A DNA stretch of 64,000 nucleotides from Trichomonas vaginalis G3 (lineage: Eukaryota; Parabasalia; Trichomonadida; Trichomonadidae), in NCBI RefSeq assembly GCF_026262505.1, contig NC_067205.1, positions 20,643,645-20,707,644 of the forward strand. Direction: 5' to 3'. Made by a program: the position numbers and the translations under genes. Shown piece after piece: positions 31,769-41,447 of this stretch. Numbering within the stretch: position 1 is the first letter of the stretch; each line of letters begins with the position of its first letter. The notes under the pieces were generated by a model. The model was not told the origin of the DNA, did no database searches, and saw only the letters and a program-made list of their open reading frames with translations.

Positions 31769-31798
31769 AGGATGAACGTTTATTTTTAAAGCTTATAA

Positions 31799-32258
31799 AT
31801 GAGTTCTTCATCAAGCTCTCGTGAACCTTCACCATCTGTGAAACAAAACTTTACCAAACGATTATGGAGCACCTATTGAATATTTCTTACGAGCTGCACA
31901 ATGGCAAAGAGCAGTTTCACCAAGGTTAGGTGTTCCACCAGCTCCTGTCAAAAATAGCATTTGGTCAAGTCCTTATATAAGATATGGTCTCCCACTAGGT
32001 TTGCTAGCTACAGCAGGAGCAGTTATGATGTTGAAAAGAAATAAAGCAAATGTTATAAATAATACTGAAGTAGCTGAAGTTAAACAAACTCCAACACCTT
32101 CGTCAAAACCAACGCCTTCACAAGCAAAACCTTCAATGACTCCTGAACCTATGGAAGTACAAACTCCTGTTCAAAAGTCAACTCCTAAACCGACTCCAAC
32201 ATTTAAACCAGAACCTACGCCTCAAATAAATCGTAAAACTCCTGCGTTTCCTTACTGA
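31799..32258 (+). pseudogene. small membrane protein with proline-rich tail, one frameshift
   Basis: About 152 codons. A Ser-rich start (MSSSSSSREPSPSV), a break near 31855, then IEYFLRAAQWQRAV, one hydrophobic segment (LPLGLLATAGAVMML) and a tail of about 65 residues dominated by Pro, Thr and Lys (PTPSSKPTPSQAKP). One membrane span plus a Pro-rich tail is common among small particle proteins of large DNA viruses; no family is recognised. Confidence 0.5.
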
Positions 32259-32305
32259 AAAATAACGTTATTTTTATTTTATTTGAACATTTTTATTTGA
32301 TTGAA

Positions 32306-32541
32306 ATGACGACTAAAGTCACTGAAGCAATGAAACAAAAGTTTTTGGTAGAATACATTAAATCAGGAATTATTCCAGAAGGTTTTTACGTTCATACTAT
32401 GAAGGATGGTAGAGTTCAGTTTAGAAAATAAAGCAACCATTAGATAAAGAAGGAATTTTGAGAAAGATTAAACTTCATGAGGACAACATTGCTAAACTTA
32501 GGAAGAAGTTAGAAGAGTTGGAGAAAAGAAGAGAGTTATAA
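32306..32541 (+). pseudogene. small protein with coiled C-terminus, one frameshift
   Basis: The first 41 residues (MTTKVTEAMKQKFLVEYIKS...) end in KDGRVQFRK and share the plan of 29734. After a one-base shift the frame continues into a charged helix (IAKLRKKLEELEKRREL). The gene ends inside the right terminal repeat. Confidence 0.45.
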
Positions 32542-33216
32542 AGCAATGAATTCAACAGGTTAGAAATGAGGTTAGAAAACGTGTTAGATCTAACATTCTA
32601 ACATAAACATTATTTTTGTGCTATGTTTTCATACGTGTGAGGGTGGTGATATCATTAATTTTAAGTTTATTTTTTATTTTTACTGAAAATTTTTATTTGG
32701 ATGTAAATGACAGAACAAAAGCAACTCATTCGAATTCCACAGTATAACAAACATACATTTAAACATTTATTCTTCCTTCCTGAGCATAACATGTTCTTTC
32801 AAATACATCCGAGACCAGTTGACTTTTCATTGACTGTGTATAAAGATAGAAATAGTTATATCATTAAACCATACGATGACGAAGGTAAGTTATGTAAATT
32901 GTACGTTAAGAAGTTAGAGAAAGTTTATGGCTTCAAGTATGACTACAATAGGGTTAACACTGATGATGAAGATATTGAGGAAAATTTATGAGAACATTAG
33001 TGAAGTTGTTAGTGAGAACGATAGTGAGAACGTTTATTTTTTACATTAGTGAGTTCGTTAGTGAAGTGGTTGGCGGCTTTGTAAATATTTAAGGTTAAAT
33101 TAGTTTTTGCGTTCATGTTGTAAAATATACGTTAACGGTTTTGTAAAGTGTCAAATTCACAAGTATTGGGTAAGGTGGAACGCAGTGCCACAATACCCAA
33201 GACTTGTATACTAACT
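32533..33216. repeat. inner Maverick right terminal inverted repeat
   Basis: Complement of 14757-15444. It carries the intact small gene at 32707, the palindrome GTTAGATCTAAC and a cluster of TTAGTGA repeats in the last 200 bp. It ends ACTTGTATACTAACT, then AGAGG and the methyltransferase. Confidence 0.88.
32707..32991 (+). CDS. terminal-repeat-encoded protein, 94 aa, intact copy
   Basis: Begins MTEQKQLIRIPQYNKHTFKH and ends in an acidic tail (NTDDEDIEENL). One TTTTTATTTGGATGTAA box precedes the ATG. Because it lies in the terminal repeat, the element carries the gene twice; the left copy and the stray copy at 24460 are broken. Short basic middle with several aromatic residues. Not recognised. 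A protein acting on the ends is possible but unproven. Confidence 0.6.
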   Translation: MTEQKQLIRIPQYNKHTFKHLFFLPEHNMFFQIHPRPVDFSLTVYKDRNSYIIKPYDDEGKLCKLYVKKLEKVYGFKYDYNRVNTDDEDIEENL

Positions 33217-33703
33217 AGAGGTTTTGAAAAAAGCAGAATATATAGACTGGGATAGTATATCTGCTAGACTATTATATAGTGGTGCTATAAGAGTTCATGA
33301 CATTGAAACACTTATGTCAAAAGTTTTATATCTTAACTATACAAATGTTTTCAAAGAGGACATAGAAAAATATATTGAGGGTATAGAGTTTGTGAGATGT
33401 TATTGGACAGAGTTGTATGAAAAATATAAAGACAAGGAAAATGTTTCTTTATAGTGGACCCGCCGTTCTATAACACATGGGATTTTCAATACCAAGTAGA
33501 CTGGACTTTGAGAGACTCTTTAGAAACTTTAGACGTTTTACATAACCATCCATGCTTTTACTTTACATCCGATAAAAGTGGTTTGGAAACCGTTTATGAG
33601 ATGGTTAGAGGACATACATGACTATGAGTTTAGATATGACAAGATAGAATATGAGAGAGGTCCTATAAACGGAGAAAGTGTCATAACAAAGAAATTTTAT
33701 TAG
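33217..33703 (+). pseudogene. D12-class adenine methyltransferase, 3' part
   Basis: Continues the gene begun at 14446: EYIDWDSISARLL and a target-recognition-like segment. After a one-base shift near 33455 comes the catalytic motif DPPF in VDPPFYNTWDFQY (DPPY type). A further shift near 33620 leads to the end TKKFY. With both parts joined the protein would be about 265 aa, normal for D12 enzymes. The reading frame is continuous across the insertion point, so this gene was hit by the inner Maverick. Confidence 0.8.
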
Positions 33704-33710
33704 TAAGTAA

Positions 33711-33842
33711 ATGTGGTTTGAAATAGGACTACTTGTTTTAGGTTTTTTCCATTGTGTCATTTATTTATTTGACGTGGCAGAAAAGTACAGAGAATATGAA
33801 GATGAACCAATGCCTGCAAATGTTCAGTATATGTACTCGTAA
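33711..33842 (+). CDS. small single-span membrane protein, 43 aa
   Basis: MWFEIGLLVLGFFHCVIYLF forms one hydrophobic helix, followed by a charged tail (EKYREYEDEPMP). It starts 7 bp after the methyltransferase stop. Unrecognised. Confidence 0.45.
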   Translation: MWFEIGLLVLGFFHCVIYLFDVAEKYREYEDEPMPANVQYMYS

Positions 33843-33865
33843 GAGATATTTTTATCTAATATTAA

Positions 33866-34226
33866 ATGGACGCACAGAACTTAGCGAATGCACAGCAACC
33901 TGGACAACCAAACCCAGAGAATATTCCAAATGAAGTTAGAATACAAACTGCAATGGCAAACTATGGTCAAGTGCCAACAGATGTACAAATGCAAACTGCC
34001 ATGTCAAATGACGCTGCGTTAGGTTTGCCACCATGGTATGCAAATATGAGATGGAAAGAGTTTTATACAAACCCTGAAGTGGGATATAAAACACTTTATG
34101 CAGATGACGCGAACACAGGAGTTGACCAGAATATGTTTTCTACCAGAGGAGAAACAGAATGTATGAGCTCCAGTTAAAGAATGCTATGGAACTCAACAGG
34201 AAACGTAAGAGACTAGGCGGACATTA
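33866..34226 (+). pseudogene. small Gln/Asn/Pro-rich protein with basic C-terminus, one frameshift
   Basis: MDAQNLANAQQPGQPNPENI, then two related segments VRIQTAMANYGQVP and VQMQTAMSNDAALG. A break near 34155 leads to a basic helix (LNRKRKRLGGH). TTTTTATCTAATATTAA precedes the ATG. Small and basic, as in core or cement proteins; no family known. Confidence 0.5.
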
Positions 34227-34244
34227 GATTTTTACATATAGTAA

Positions 34245-34489
34245 AATGGGTTTCTTCAGTAAGATAGGAAACTTCTTTCGAAATGTTGGAAAGAGGTATA
34301 TGGAATGGAATAAAAACCGTAGGAAGAGGAATTTGGAACGGTGTCAAAAATATTGGTAAAAGGGTAGGTCAGTTTGTTGGTATTATACCTAAAGACCCTG
34401 AACCAGAAGAGCAAGCTCCTGTTATACAACAGCCTGAACCTGCACCACAGTCTAGTTGGCAACCAAATCCAACACCTCAACCGTATTAA
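34245..34489 (+). pseudogene. small protein with amphipathic start and proline-rich tail
   Basis: MGFFSKIGNFFRNVG, then after a one-base break two near-repeats of RGIWNG(I/V)K and a Pro/Gln-rich end (EPEEQAPVIQQPEPAP). The start is a glycine-second, aromatic, amphipathic helix like that of 37941. Such segments occur in membrane-active particle proteins of several virus groups; here this is inference. Box TTTTTACATATAGTAAA before the ATG. Confidence 0.5.
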
Positions 34490-34530
34490 AAAATTATATT
34501 TTTACCGTTCGATAGTAGTTGTATATGAAA

Positions 34531-35341
34531 CTAAGTTCTAAGTAAAAACGCATGGTATAATGGAATTATTCTTTTTCTTCCATCTGTAGTAAACCATACT
34601 TGAAAGTCTGAAATACTTCCACTTGGTGGTTCGTATAACTTTGTAGGTTTTTCGTAAAAGTCATTCATCAGACATAAGAAAGAGTTTTGCGCACCAGAAA
34701 ATGAAGCATGAACAATAATAGCATCTGGGTCGAAAATATTTTCATATGTTCCATTAGGGTTTTCGACTTCATAAAAGTCTGGGTGTACTGGATATGCTGC
34801 AGGCTGATTTAACATCCTCATAAATCTATACCATGCCAAGTTGTTATATTTTGTAGAAATATAAACGTTTTCTCCAAGGTCTTCTATTCTATTGATTTTA
34901 ACAGTTGCATTTTTCCTGTCATAAATAATATCGAGATGGTATTCTCCTTCATCAATGTTATACTGTTTTGCATATTCGATATAGATATCGTTTATTTTTT
35001 CTTGAAAAGCTTGAAGAGTTGTTTCTAAGTTTACAAGCAAACTAACTTGTAAAAGTTTTCCCTGTTCAAATTTCTCATACATACGTTTTTCTTTGTTATA
35101 GTATCGAACTTCAAAACGACCGTAAATGGAAACCATGTATGGCTTCTGAAATGAACTTCATTCTACGAAAGCCAATAGCTTTTGTGACAGATGGGTCTCT
35201 TAACCATCTTAATGGGTAGTCAAAACGATAGCCTTCATGCTTTACGGTATCTGTCTCAAACTTTTGACCGACATTAGTAAAAAGTTCATCTAATGGTTTA
35301 GTTGTAGCAACTCTTGAATTTTCTTTTTCTATTGAAAGCAT
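34531..35341 (-). pseudogene. putative virion protein family member, outer element copy 1
   Basis: About 270 codons, one break near 35115. Family marks: FDYPLRWLRDPSVTKAIGFRR near residue 40, FDPDAIIVHASFSG, NSFLCLMNDFY and YEPPSGSISDFQVWFTTDG toward the end. It shares most of these with 41448-42307 (opposite strand), and more weakly with the inner-element proteins at 15951 and 28552. Function unknown. It is divergent from the tail-fibre gene with 18 bp between ATGs. Confidence 0.55.
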
Positions 35342-35359
35342 ATTTTATCTAGAATAAAA
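35342..35359. promoter_or_regulatory. 18-bp bidirectional start region
   Basis: TTTTATCTAGAATAAAAATG to the right and TTTTTATTCTAGATAAAATATG-like sequence to the left. The core TCTAGA is itself a palindrome. Confidence 0.5.
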
Positions 35360-36967
35360 ATGTCGAAAGATATTGCTTCCATGAGAGAAATACAACACAA
35401 CCGACAACTCATTATGCAAGCTCTAAATAAGAACACAACAAACTTTTCAAACTATTCTAAGATATCTGAGTCATTGAAAGAAGGAAACTTAAAACTGACA
35501 TTAAACCCAATGACAGATGAGTTTCTGTTTCAAGACAATAAGAACCATACTGTCTGTATAAATCCAACAAAAGGAACTTTAAACGAGAAACCTATAAATG
35601 AACTTCTTTTGAAAGCAGATGTTGACAACAAAGCTGACAAAGAATATGTAGACGATGCAATAGCAAAAGAAGAAGAAAAAGCTAACAATGCTTATGCAAC
35701 AAAAGAACATACTCATCCTGAACTAGCAGACAAAACATATGTTGACAATAAAATGTCAAGTGAAGTGACAAGAGCTGAAAACGAATATTCTAAAAAGACT
35801 CATACACATTCTATATCTGAAATAACAGACTTACAAGAAACCTTAAACAGGAAAAGTGCCGTTGGACATAGACATTCTATATCTGAAATAACAGACTTAC
35901 AAGAAACCTTAAACAGTAAAAGTGCCGTTGGACATACACATACCATTGCAAATATTACAAACTTACAAGAAACCTTAAACAGGAAAAGTGCCGTTGGACA
36001 TAGACATTCTATATCTGAAATAACAGACTTAAACGTTAGCCTTGAAAAGAAAGCGGATGAGGAATATGTGGCTAGTAAGTTAGAGAAGAAAGCGGATAAG
36101 GAATATGTGGATGAAAAAGATAATGAAATTATAGAAAGGGCTGAATGGTATCATGAATGGACATCGAAGATTTTAAAAACTAAAGCTGATACAGGATGGG
36201 TTTCAGGATGTTTAGACCTTAAAGCAGATAAAACTTATGTTAACGATGAGTTAGAGAAGAAAGCAAATAAGACTCATACACATACAAGTTTTACAACTGT
36301 TGCTATAGAAAGTATTGAAGGAACGGTTGAAGAAACTGGTGGGGATGCATTATATTGTAAACCTCCTAACTTTCCACAAGGTTTAACATCGGATGACGAC
36401 ATAACGACGATGAGAAACATTAGATGTAAAGATGTTTATGTCATGAAGGATGAACATAATATTAAATTCACTGCTCAAGATTTATATGACAAGAAAGCAG
36501 ACAAAACAGAGCTTCAAACATTAAAGACAGAAATGCTTCAAACATTATATCCTATAGGCTCTATTTATACGTCAATGAACTCTACCAGACCAGAAGTAGT
36601 ACTTGGTTTTGGAACTTGGACTCAAATAGTCGACAGGTTTTTGTATTGTGCAAACTCTTCAAAGGAAACAGGTGGAAGTAAAACGATTTCAGGTGAAAAT
36701 TTACCTGCACATAGTCACTACATAGATTTAAGTACATCTCAAGCAGGTTGGCATAAGCATAGATATTGGGATTGGTCAGCAATGACAAAAGGTAAAGGAT
36801 ATGATGTTAAAGACAACGTTAAGTTTGCTATAAATTGTTTCTGGAGTAACACTGAGGGAGGAGGAAACCATACACATCGCGTTTCAGGATATACGCAAAC
36901 AACGGGACAAAGTAAAGACTACATGCCACCTTACATGACAGTTTACGCATGGTATAGAAATGCTTAG
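35360..36967 (+). CDS. tail-fibre-like protein with phage-type collar domain, 535 aa, intact
   Basis: Predicted trimeric appendage. N-terminal domain of about 90 residues, then repeats of HSISEITDLQETLNRKSAVGH (four related units of about 22-23 residues) between coiled segments (KADKEYVDEK). The C-terminal domain, about 160 residues, has LYPIGSIYTSMNSTRPE, GFGTWTQIVDRF, ETGGSKTISGENLPAHSH and DYMPPYMTVYAWYRNA. This resembles bacteriophage short-tail/baseplate fibre tips, including the His-x-His metal-binding pattern (SHSH, NHTH). The unbroken frame contrasts with many neighbours. Role in attachment is inference. Confidence 0.78.
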   Translation: MSKDIASMREIQHNRQLIMQALNKNTTNFSNYSKISESLKEGNLKLTLNPMTDEFLFQDNKNHTVCINPTKGTLNEKPINELLLKADVDNKADKEYVDDAIAKEEEKANNAYATKEHTHPELADKTYVDNKMSSEVTRAENEYSKKTHTHSISEITDLQETLNRKSAVGHRHSISEITDLQETLNSKSAVGHTHTIANITNLQETLNRKSAVGHRHSISEITDLNVSLEKKADEEYVASKLEKKADKEYVDEKDNEIIERAEWYHEWTSKILKTKADTGWVSGCLDLKADKTYVNDELEKKANKTHTHTSFTTVAIESIEGTVEETGGDALYCKPPNFPQGLTSDDDITTMRNIRCKDVYVMKDEHNIKFTAQDLYDKKADKTELQTLKTEMLQTLYPIGSIYTSMNSTRPEVVLGFGTWTQIVDRFLYCANSSKETGGSKTISGENLPAHSHYIDLSTSQAGWHKHRYWDWSAMTKGKGYDVKDNVKFAINCFWSNTEGGGNHTHRVSGYTQTTGQSKDYMPPYMTVYAWYRNA

Positions 36968-37922
36968 TCGTCATTTTCAACTTCTTTAGCATATTCGTCA
37001 GGAGTTGTCTTATATTTGTTAGGAACTGTCTTTGAAAGTATACCACCTTGAACTTTGACAAGTTTGAAACGAGGTCTGACAATAGTAGTTTTATCTTCTG
37101 CTTGCAGTCTGTACATTTTGCCATGTTTGCCTAAAACTTCATAATATTCTCTTGTATACTTTCTTCTATTTTTACGAACACGAATGTGAGTACCTGTCGG
37201 GTTCCCATTGTTGTCATAGTCAATAGTATTTTCATATGGGTCGCGTTTAGGTATTTCTATTTTTACTTTGTCACCTTTCTGAAGTTTGAAGCCCGGCATT
37301 CTTTCTTGTTTGTCTCTTTTGACTAAATTATTAAATATATAGTCTTTCTCTAAGTCAGGGTTGTTTTTCATTTCTTCGGGGGAGTGGTTTCCCAAACCTT
37401 TTTGTTTACGGCTATTGTAAATATTTAAAACTTGTCTCATCTTTGCCATGGAGAAGTGTCTATATTTGTCGTCATATGACATTTCATTTGCTTCACCACC
37501 TTGTGGTGGTTTAAGTCTCTTAACATTTTTATACAACCGTCAATGACACCAAGAGCAGAATGGTTTTGGTCGACAATGAAATATTGGTTTTACATTTTTG
37601 AACGCAGATAGTTTTTTTACATCATCTGATTTGAAAGAACTTTCACAGTCAGATGTCAGTTTTGTGGATGGTATTTGTCAACGAATATTGTCAAAGCAGT
37701 TTTCACATCTAAAATATTTTTGGACCATAATGGTATGGCTTCACAGTATCTTGTGTTTTGACCGACAAATATTAGCCAGTATGGTGGTCCATCTGTTCTA
37801 ACTCTCGGAATGTTTTCCAAGATATCCATAAACCAAGCATTTGGTGTTGAACTAAAGATTTTTATCATGAGTGCTTTCTTTGTCGCTTTAGAAACATAGG
37901 GGTCCTTGTTTGGATTCGTCAT
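36964..37922 (-). pseudogene. Maverick integrase of the outer element, frameshifted
   Basis: Starts MTNPNKDPYVSKATKKALM. First catalytic Asp in AWFMDILEN, then the strand PPYWLIFVGQNTRY. After breaks near 37655, the second Asp is in KLTSDCESSF. Further on VDQNHSALGVIDGCIKML places Asp where the third catalytic residue (Glu) is expected. The C-terminal part, intact over 190 codons, has RHFSMAKMRQ, PGFKLQKGDKV and the SH3-like RKYTREYYEVLG segment. Breaks near 37655 and 37560. It cannot make a full protein as written. Confidence 0.75.
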
Positions 37923-37940
37923 TTTTTTATCCTATAAGAA

Positions 37941-38343
37941 ATGGGTTTATTTGGCGCATTAGCAGGAGTTGCATCCAGATTTTTGCCCGCAGTGGGAACA
38001 ATAGCCAGAGGTGTATTTGGAGTTGGAAGGAAGATTTTGAGTACATTAGGTATTACTTAAAGAGAAAGCACAACCTATTATACAAACTGTACAGAAAGGT
38101 TGGGATGTAGCACGAGATGCAACAAATCTTATTCCAAATCCTGAAACAAGAGGAAAAGTTCAAGGATGGATGGACAATGTAGGAAGACAAGCAGGAAACT
38201 ATTATAACAAAGCAAATGACTACTATAACCAAGCAGGACACTATATGGACCAAGGTGAAAGATTCTTTAACAGAGGATATAACCATGCACAACAGTGGGT
38301 AAACAATAACCAACCTCAACCGCCTCAAACGTGGGGAATGTAA
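37941..38343 (+). pseudogene. putative virion protein with amphipathic glycine-rich N-terminus
   Basis: MGLFGALAGVASRFLPAVGT, then RGVFGVGRKIL; a one-base break near 38056; then helical Gln/Asn-rich sequence with repeated aromatic residues (YYNKANDYYNQAGHYMDQG). About 133 codons. Preceded by TTTTTTTATCCTATAAGAA. A similar start occurs at 34245 and 15950. It could be membrane-active or internal to the particle; not assigned. Confidence 0.48.
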
Positions 38344-38385
38344 AGTTTTTTACTGAGATGAAATGAACATACAGCATTGAGACAA

Positions 38386-38514
38386 ATGGGTTCAAGATGG
38401 ATTTGTCGGCTTCCAGCAGTTACACAACGTGTTTGTCAAGTTCTTCCTATACCTCAGGAAGTTTTAGACCGACTTAAAAAACAACAACAACCAGTTGAAA
38501 ACAAACCAAACTAA
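38386..38514 (+). CDS. small basic protein, 42 aa
   Basis: MGSRWICRLPAVTQRVCQVL, then EVLDRLKKQQQP. The upstream box TTTTTTACTGAGATGAA is identical to that of the next gene, which supports a real gene. The annotated start could lie 10 nt upstream if a one-base error is allowed. Confidence 0.4.
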   Translation: MGSRWICRLPAVTQRVCQVLPIPQEVLDRLKKQQQPVENKPN

Positions 38515-38533
38515 AATTTTTTACTGAGATGAA

Positions 38534-39118
38534 ATGACCGAAGAAGTTGAAACGGTAGATTTGACACCACAAACAAAAAGTTCAGAACCATTGTCAAAAC
38601 CTGTCAAAGAACTTACAGATGAAGAGAAAAATTCAATAATAGAAAGTGCCAGGTCTGGAAATACAAACCCTAACTACAAAGTCACTTTTCATAGAAATGG
38701 AACGGCAAGTATCTCAAAAAAGAAACAGACTCTCACAAATAAAATATTGAAGTCTGAAGGAGCTTTCGAGACAACAGATGGAAAAGTTTACTTCACTGAC
38801 CAACAGTTCATTATAGAACATCTCATTGACTTAGAGTCGAAATATTCTAAACTTTACAACAAACACAAAAAGTTGAAAGGAAAACAAAAACAAATGGCAT
38901 ATGATATTTATGAAGATGTTGACGACACAACTGTTCCTGCAAGTGAAGTAAAGTCAGAGGAACCGAAAGGTGACGAAAAACCGATAGAAGAAGAAAAACC
39001 AAAAACTGAAGATAAACCAAAACCAAAGTTTAGTTTGGAAACTAAACCAAGTCAACCTTCATTAGCTGGTATGGGTTGGCGTCAAAGACTTATGGCAGCA
39101 GGCGGTTATGTAAAGTAA
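38534..39118 (+). CDS. acidic/basic two-part protein, 194 aa, intact
   Basis: Starts MTEEVETVDLTPQTKSSEPL. The central motif SIIESARSGNTNPNYKVTF followed by ISKKK is shared with 29734 and 32306. Then a charged coil, a Glu/Lys/Pro-rich run, and the end GMGWRQRLMAAGGYVK. The box TTTTTTACTGAGATGAA is the same as for the gene before it. Unknown function, present in both Mavericks, so probably part of their shared gene set. Confidence 0.6.
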   Translation: MTEEVETVDLTPQTKSSEPLSKPVKELTDEEKNSIIESARSGNTNPNYKVTFHRNGTASISKKKQTLTNKILKSEGAFETTDGKVYFTDQQFIIEHLIDLESKYSKLYNKHKKLKGKQKQMAYDIYEDVDDTTVPASEVKSEEPKGDEKPIEEEKPKTEDKPKPKFSLETKPSQPSLAGMGWRQRLMAAGGYVK

Positions 39119-39162
39119 AGAAAAAAATATTTTTTTATTTTTATAAAAATGCCCCATATAGA

Positions 39163-41298
39163 ATGGATAGAAAGTCTGCTAGAATAAAAGCAGAGTTACA
39201 AAGATATGGTTGGAGAGTTTCGAAGAATTTTAAATATAGGAAGGGAAGACCCATAAAAGTCTATGACAAATTGTCTGGTCTTCGCTACGAAATGGATTTG
39301 GAAACAGCACGTGCAAATTATCCAAACAGACTAGAGAGGTTAGAAGAAGAACGTCTTATGGACATGCCTTTCGATGTTAGTGAACCTCAAGTTGAAGGAC
39401 ACGACGGCTTTGCCAGATTCTACTGGAAACATGACGAACAATTGCATCCTTTGAGAAGGAAAAAAGGTAGTGCAGAGGATGGTCATGCTCCCATGGAAAG
39501 AACAAGATATGCATATGAGAAGTACCGTGAAGTTAGAAGTCAAATTACATCTGGTCGAACCTTTACAGTAAACTTTGACGAAGGAAAGAACAAAGAAGGC
39601 TTCATGGGTGTACTTGCTGCAATTCAAGATGGAAATAAGAAAGGATACAATCTCAGATTGACCATAACAGATTTGGATGGTCACATTTACTATGCACATG
39701 GCAATGTCACAACAGCTGCAATGCTTCTTGACGCTTTCAAGACTACAAAGAGAGAACAAATGGTTGACTCCGACTCAGACATTTTGAATGCAATTGAAGG
39801 AATTGCAAGTGTCAAGTTCGAATGGTACCAACCTAACCCTCAAGCAGTCAGACAACATGCTGGATACTTCCCCTTCATAAATAAGTCTGACATTGACTTG
39901 ACAAGGTATGGAATTTACAATTCAATTGAAACAATTGTCAATGAACCTTGCATTCTTACATGTCTCAGGAACTCTGGTCTTGTTACAGATGAGAAGATGA
40001 AGTATCTTGAGTCATGTGTGAAGACAAGGTACATTCTCAGAGGTCAATTGGCAAAAATTGCACCGTTGGCAAATGTCAATATCCGAGTCAGCATACCTAC
40101 AGCTAAAGGTTCTTCACATGACGACTATGTTGTTGACAAAGACTTACCATGGTTGAAGATTGTAATTGTCCACAACCACTTCATGTTGAACGAAAGTCTT
40201 ACAAACCCATTGTTCGGAAAAGGCAAGTGCAACATTGTCAGAGCTGTAAACATTCTTTTCGAGAAAGGTTTGTTTGGAACCAATTCCAGATGACAAGCTG
40301 ACAGAAACTTTTGTACCAAAAGACGAAACAAACTTTCATTGTTAGCAAGACCAAAAGTTGTTCCAGACAAAGTTCTAGTACAAAGAAGTACACAATTCCA
40401 CAAGGAGTTGGATTGTTCGGATACCAACCTGAACCAGAAGAACTTCCAATGAGGTTGCAAGAACTTCAAGATGCTATAAACAAACTTCATTGAGACATCC
40501 AATTGACGTCAAATTGTATTGGAGAGCATCTGAGTTAGGTCAGAAGGTTTTATATGAAACAGGTTGCTTCGACGATGTTTATGAGAAACAGGAGAAGTTT
40601 CTCAGAAGATAAGAGACTCACTTGAATTTCCACAAACTGGACCAATTGGTTGCGACAAGTTCGACTCAGATGAAAAGATATACTATGTCGACCTTAACGC
40701 TGCATACATGAGGTTTGTCCAATATATTCCGACTGGAATTCCAAACGAAGATGGTGAGTTCCCGGGAAGGAACTATACAGTTGGAAAAGTCATACAACAA
40801 CTGTATGATATTAGGAAAGCTTCAAACCCCAAACTTGCAATGACACTCAAATTGCTTATGAATTCGACATGGGGATATTCCATTAAGAAACCTCAAGAGA
40901 TGAAGAGTAAACATTATGAGAAGGTCGACAACTTTGTTGAAAGGTTTTCTCCTTTTGTTTTGAAGTACGAATTCACTCAAGGTCAAAGTGGCTTAGTAAC
41001 CACATTAAAACCTATTGTCGAACATTGGTCTTACCCTCAGTTCGCAAAAGCAGTCCTTGACAACTACAACAAATTCTTCTCCGAAGTCAAATCGAAAGTT
41101 GTGGTTTACTATGAGAACATTGACGCACTCATGACGAACGAAGAAGGCTATAACAAACTCATTGAAATGGGCATGGTCGGTGAAAAGATGGGCTGTTTTA
41201 AGCTAGATAAGGTATTTTCCGAAGTTCATGTAATATCGAAAAGGAAATATTGGGGTATACTTGAAGACGGCACAGAAATAAAACATTGCATGAAATAA
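39163..41298 (+). pseudogene. shortened B-family DNA polymerase of the outer Maverick
   Basis: The N-terminal 375 residues are unbroken and share the plan of the inner polymerase before its exonuclease (including HNHFMLNES against HYMLNER). Frames are then broken between 40290 and 40690. Motif A is YYVDLNAAYM, motif B is KLLMNSTWGYS and motif C reads YYENIDALM, where the first Asp of DTDS is Asn. No exonuclease motifs are found: the stretch from HFMLNE to motif A is about 500 bp against 1,160 in the inner element, and A to B is also much shorter. Proofreading and probably catalysis are lost, unless another polymerase acts in trans. Confidence 0.72.
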
Positions 41299-41342
41299 AA
41301 AAATTTATTTTTAAAAAAGTGACATTTTTTATTTTATTTGAA

Positions 41343-41447
41343 ATGTACGCTGAGTTTGTTGGAGAAGACCGTTGGGAAACTTGTTTGTTAGATGAGAAAT
41401 ATGAAATGGCATACCATTTTAAAACAATATATTTTTACATATATTAA
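41343..41447 (+). CDS. possible very small protein, 34 aa
   Basis: MYAEFVGEDRWETCLLDEKY followed by a short aromatic tail that overlaps the next gene's TTTTTACATATATTAA box. The box ATTTTTTATTTTATTTGAA precedes the ATG. Weak evidence. Confidence 0.25.
   Translation: MYAEFVGEDRWETCLLDEKYEMAYHFKTIYFYIY

Larger units (their letters stand above)
14757..33216. mobile_element. inner Maverick/Polinton, 18.5 kb, nested in the outer element
   Basis: The ends read AGTTAGTATACAAG inward, with terminal repeats of about 690 bp. Five bases of target duplication (AGAGG) are seen at both junctions; a sixth does not match. Removing the element and one AGAGG rejoins the methyltransferase in frame. Inside are one each of ATPase, integrase, polymerase, major capsid, probable minor capsid and tail fibre, the expected set for one element. 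The size is typical of T. vaginalis Mavericks. Confidence 0.88.
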
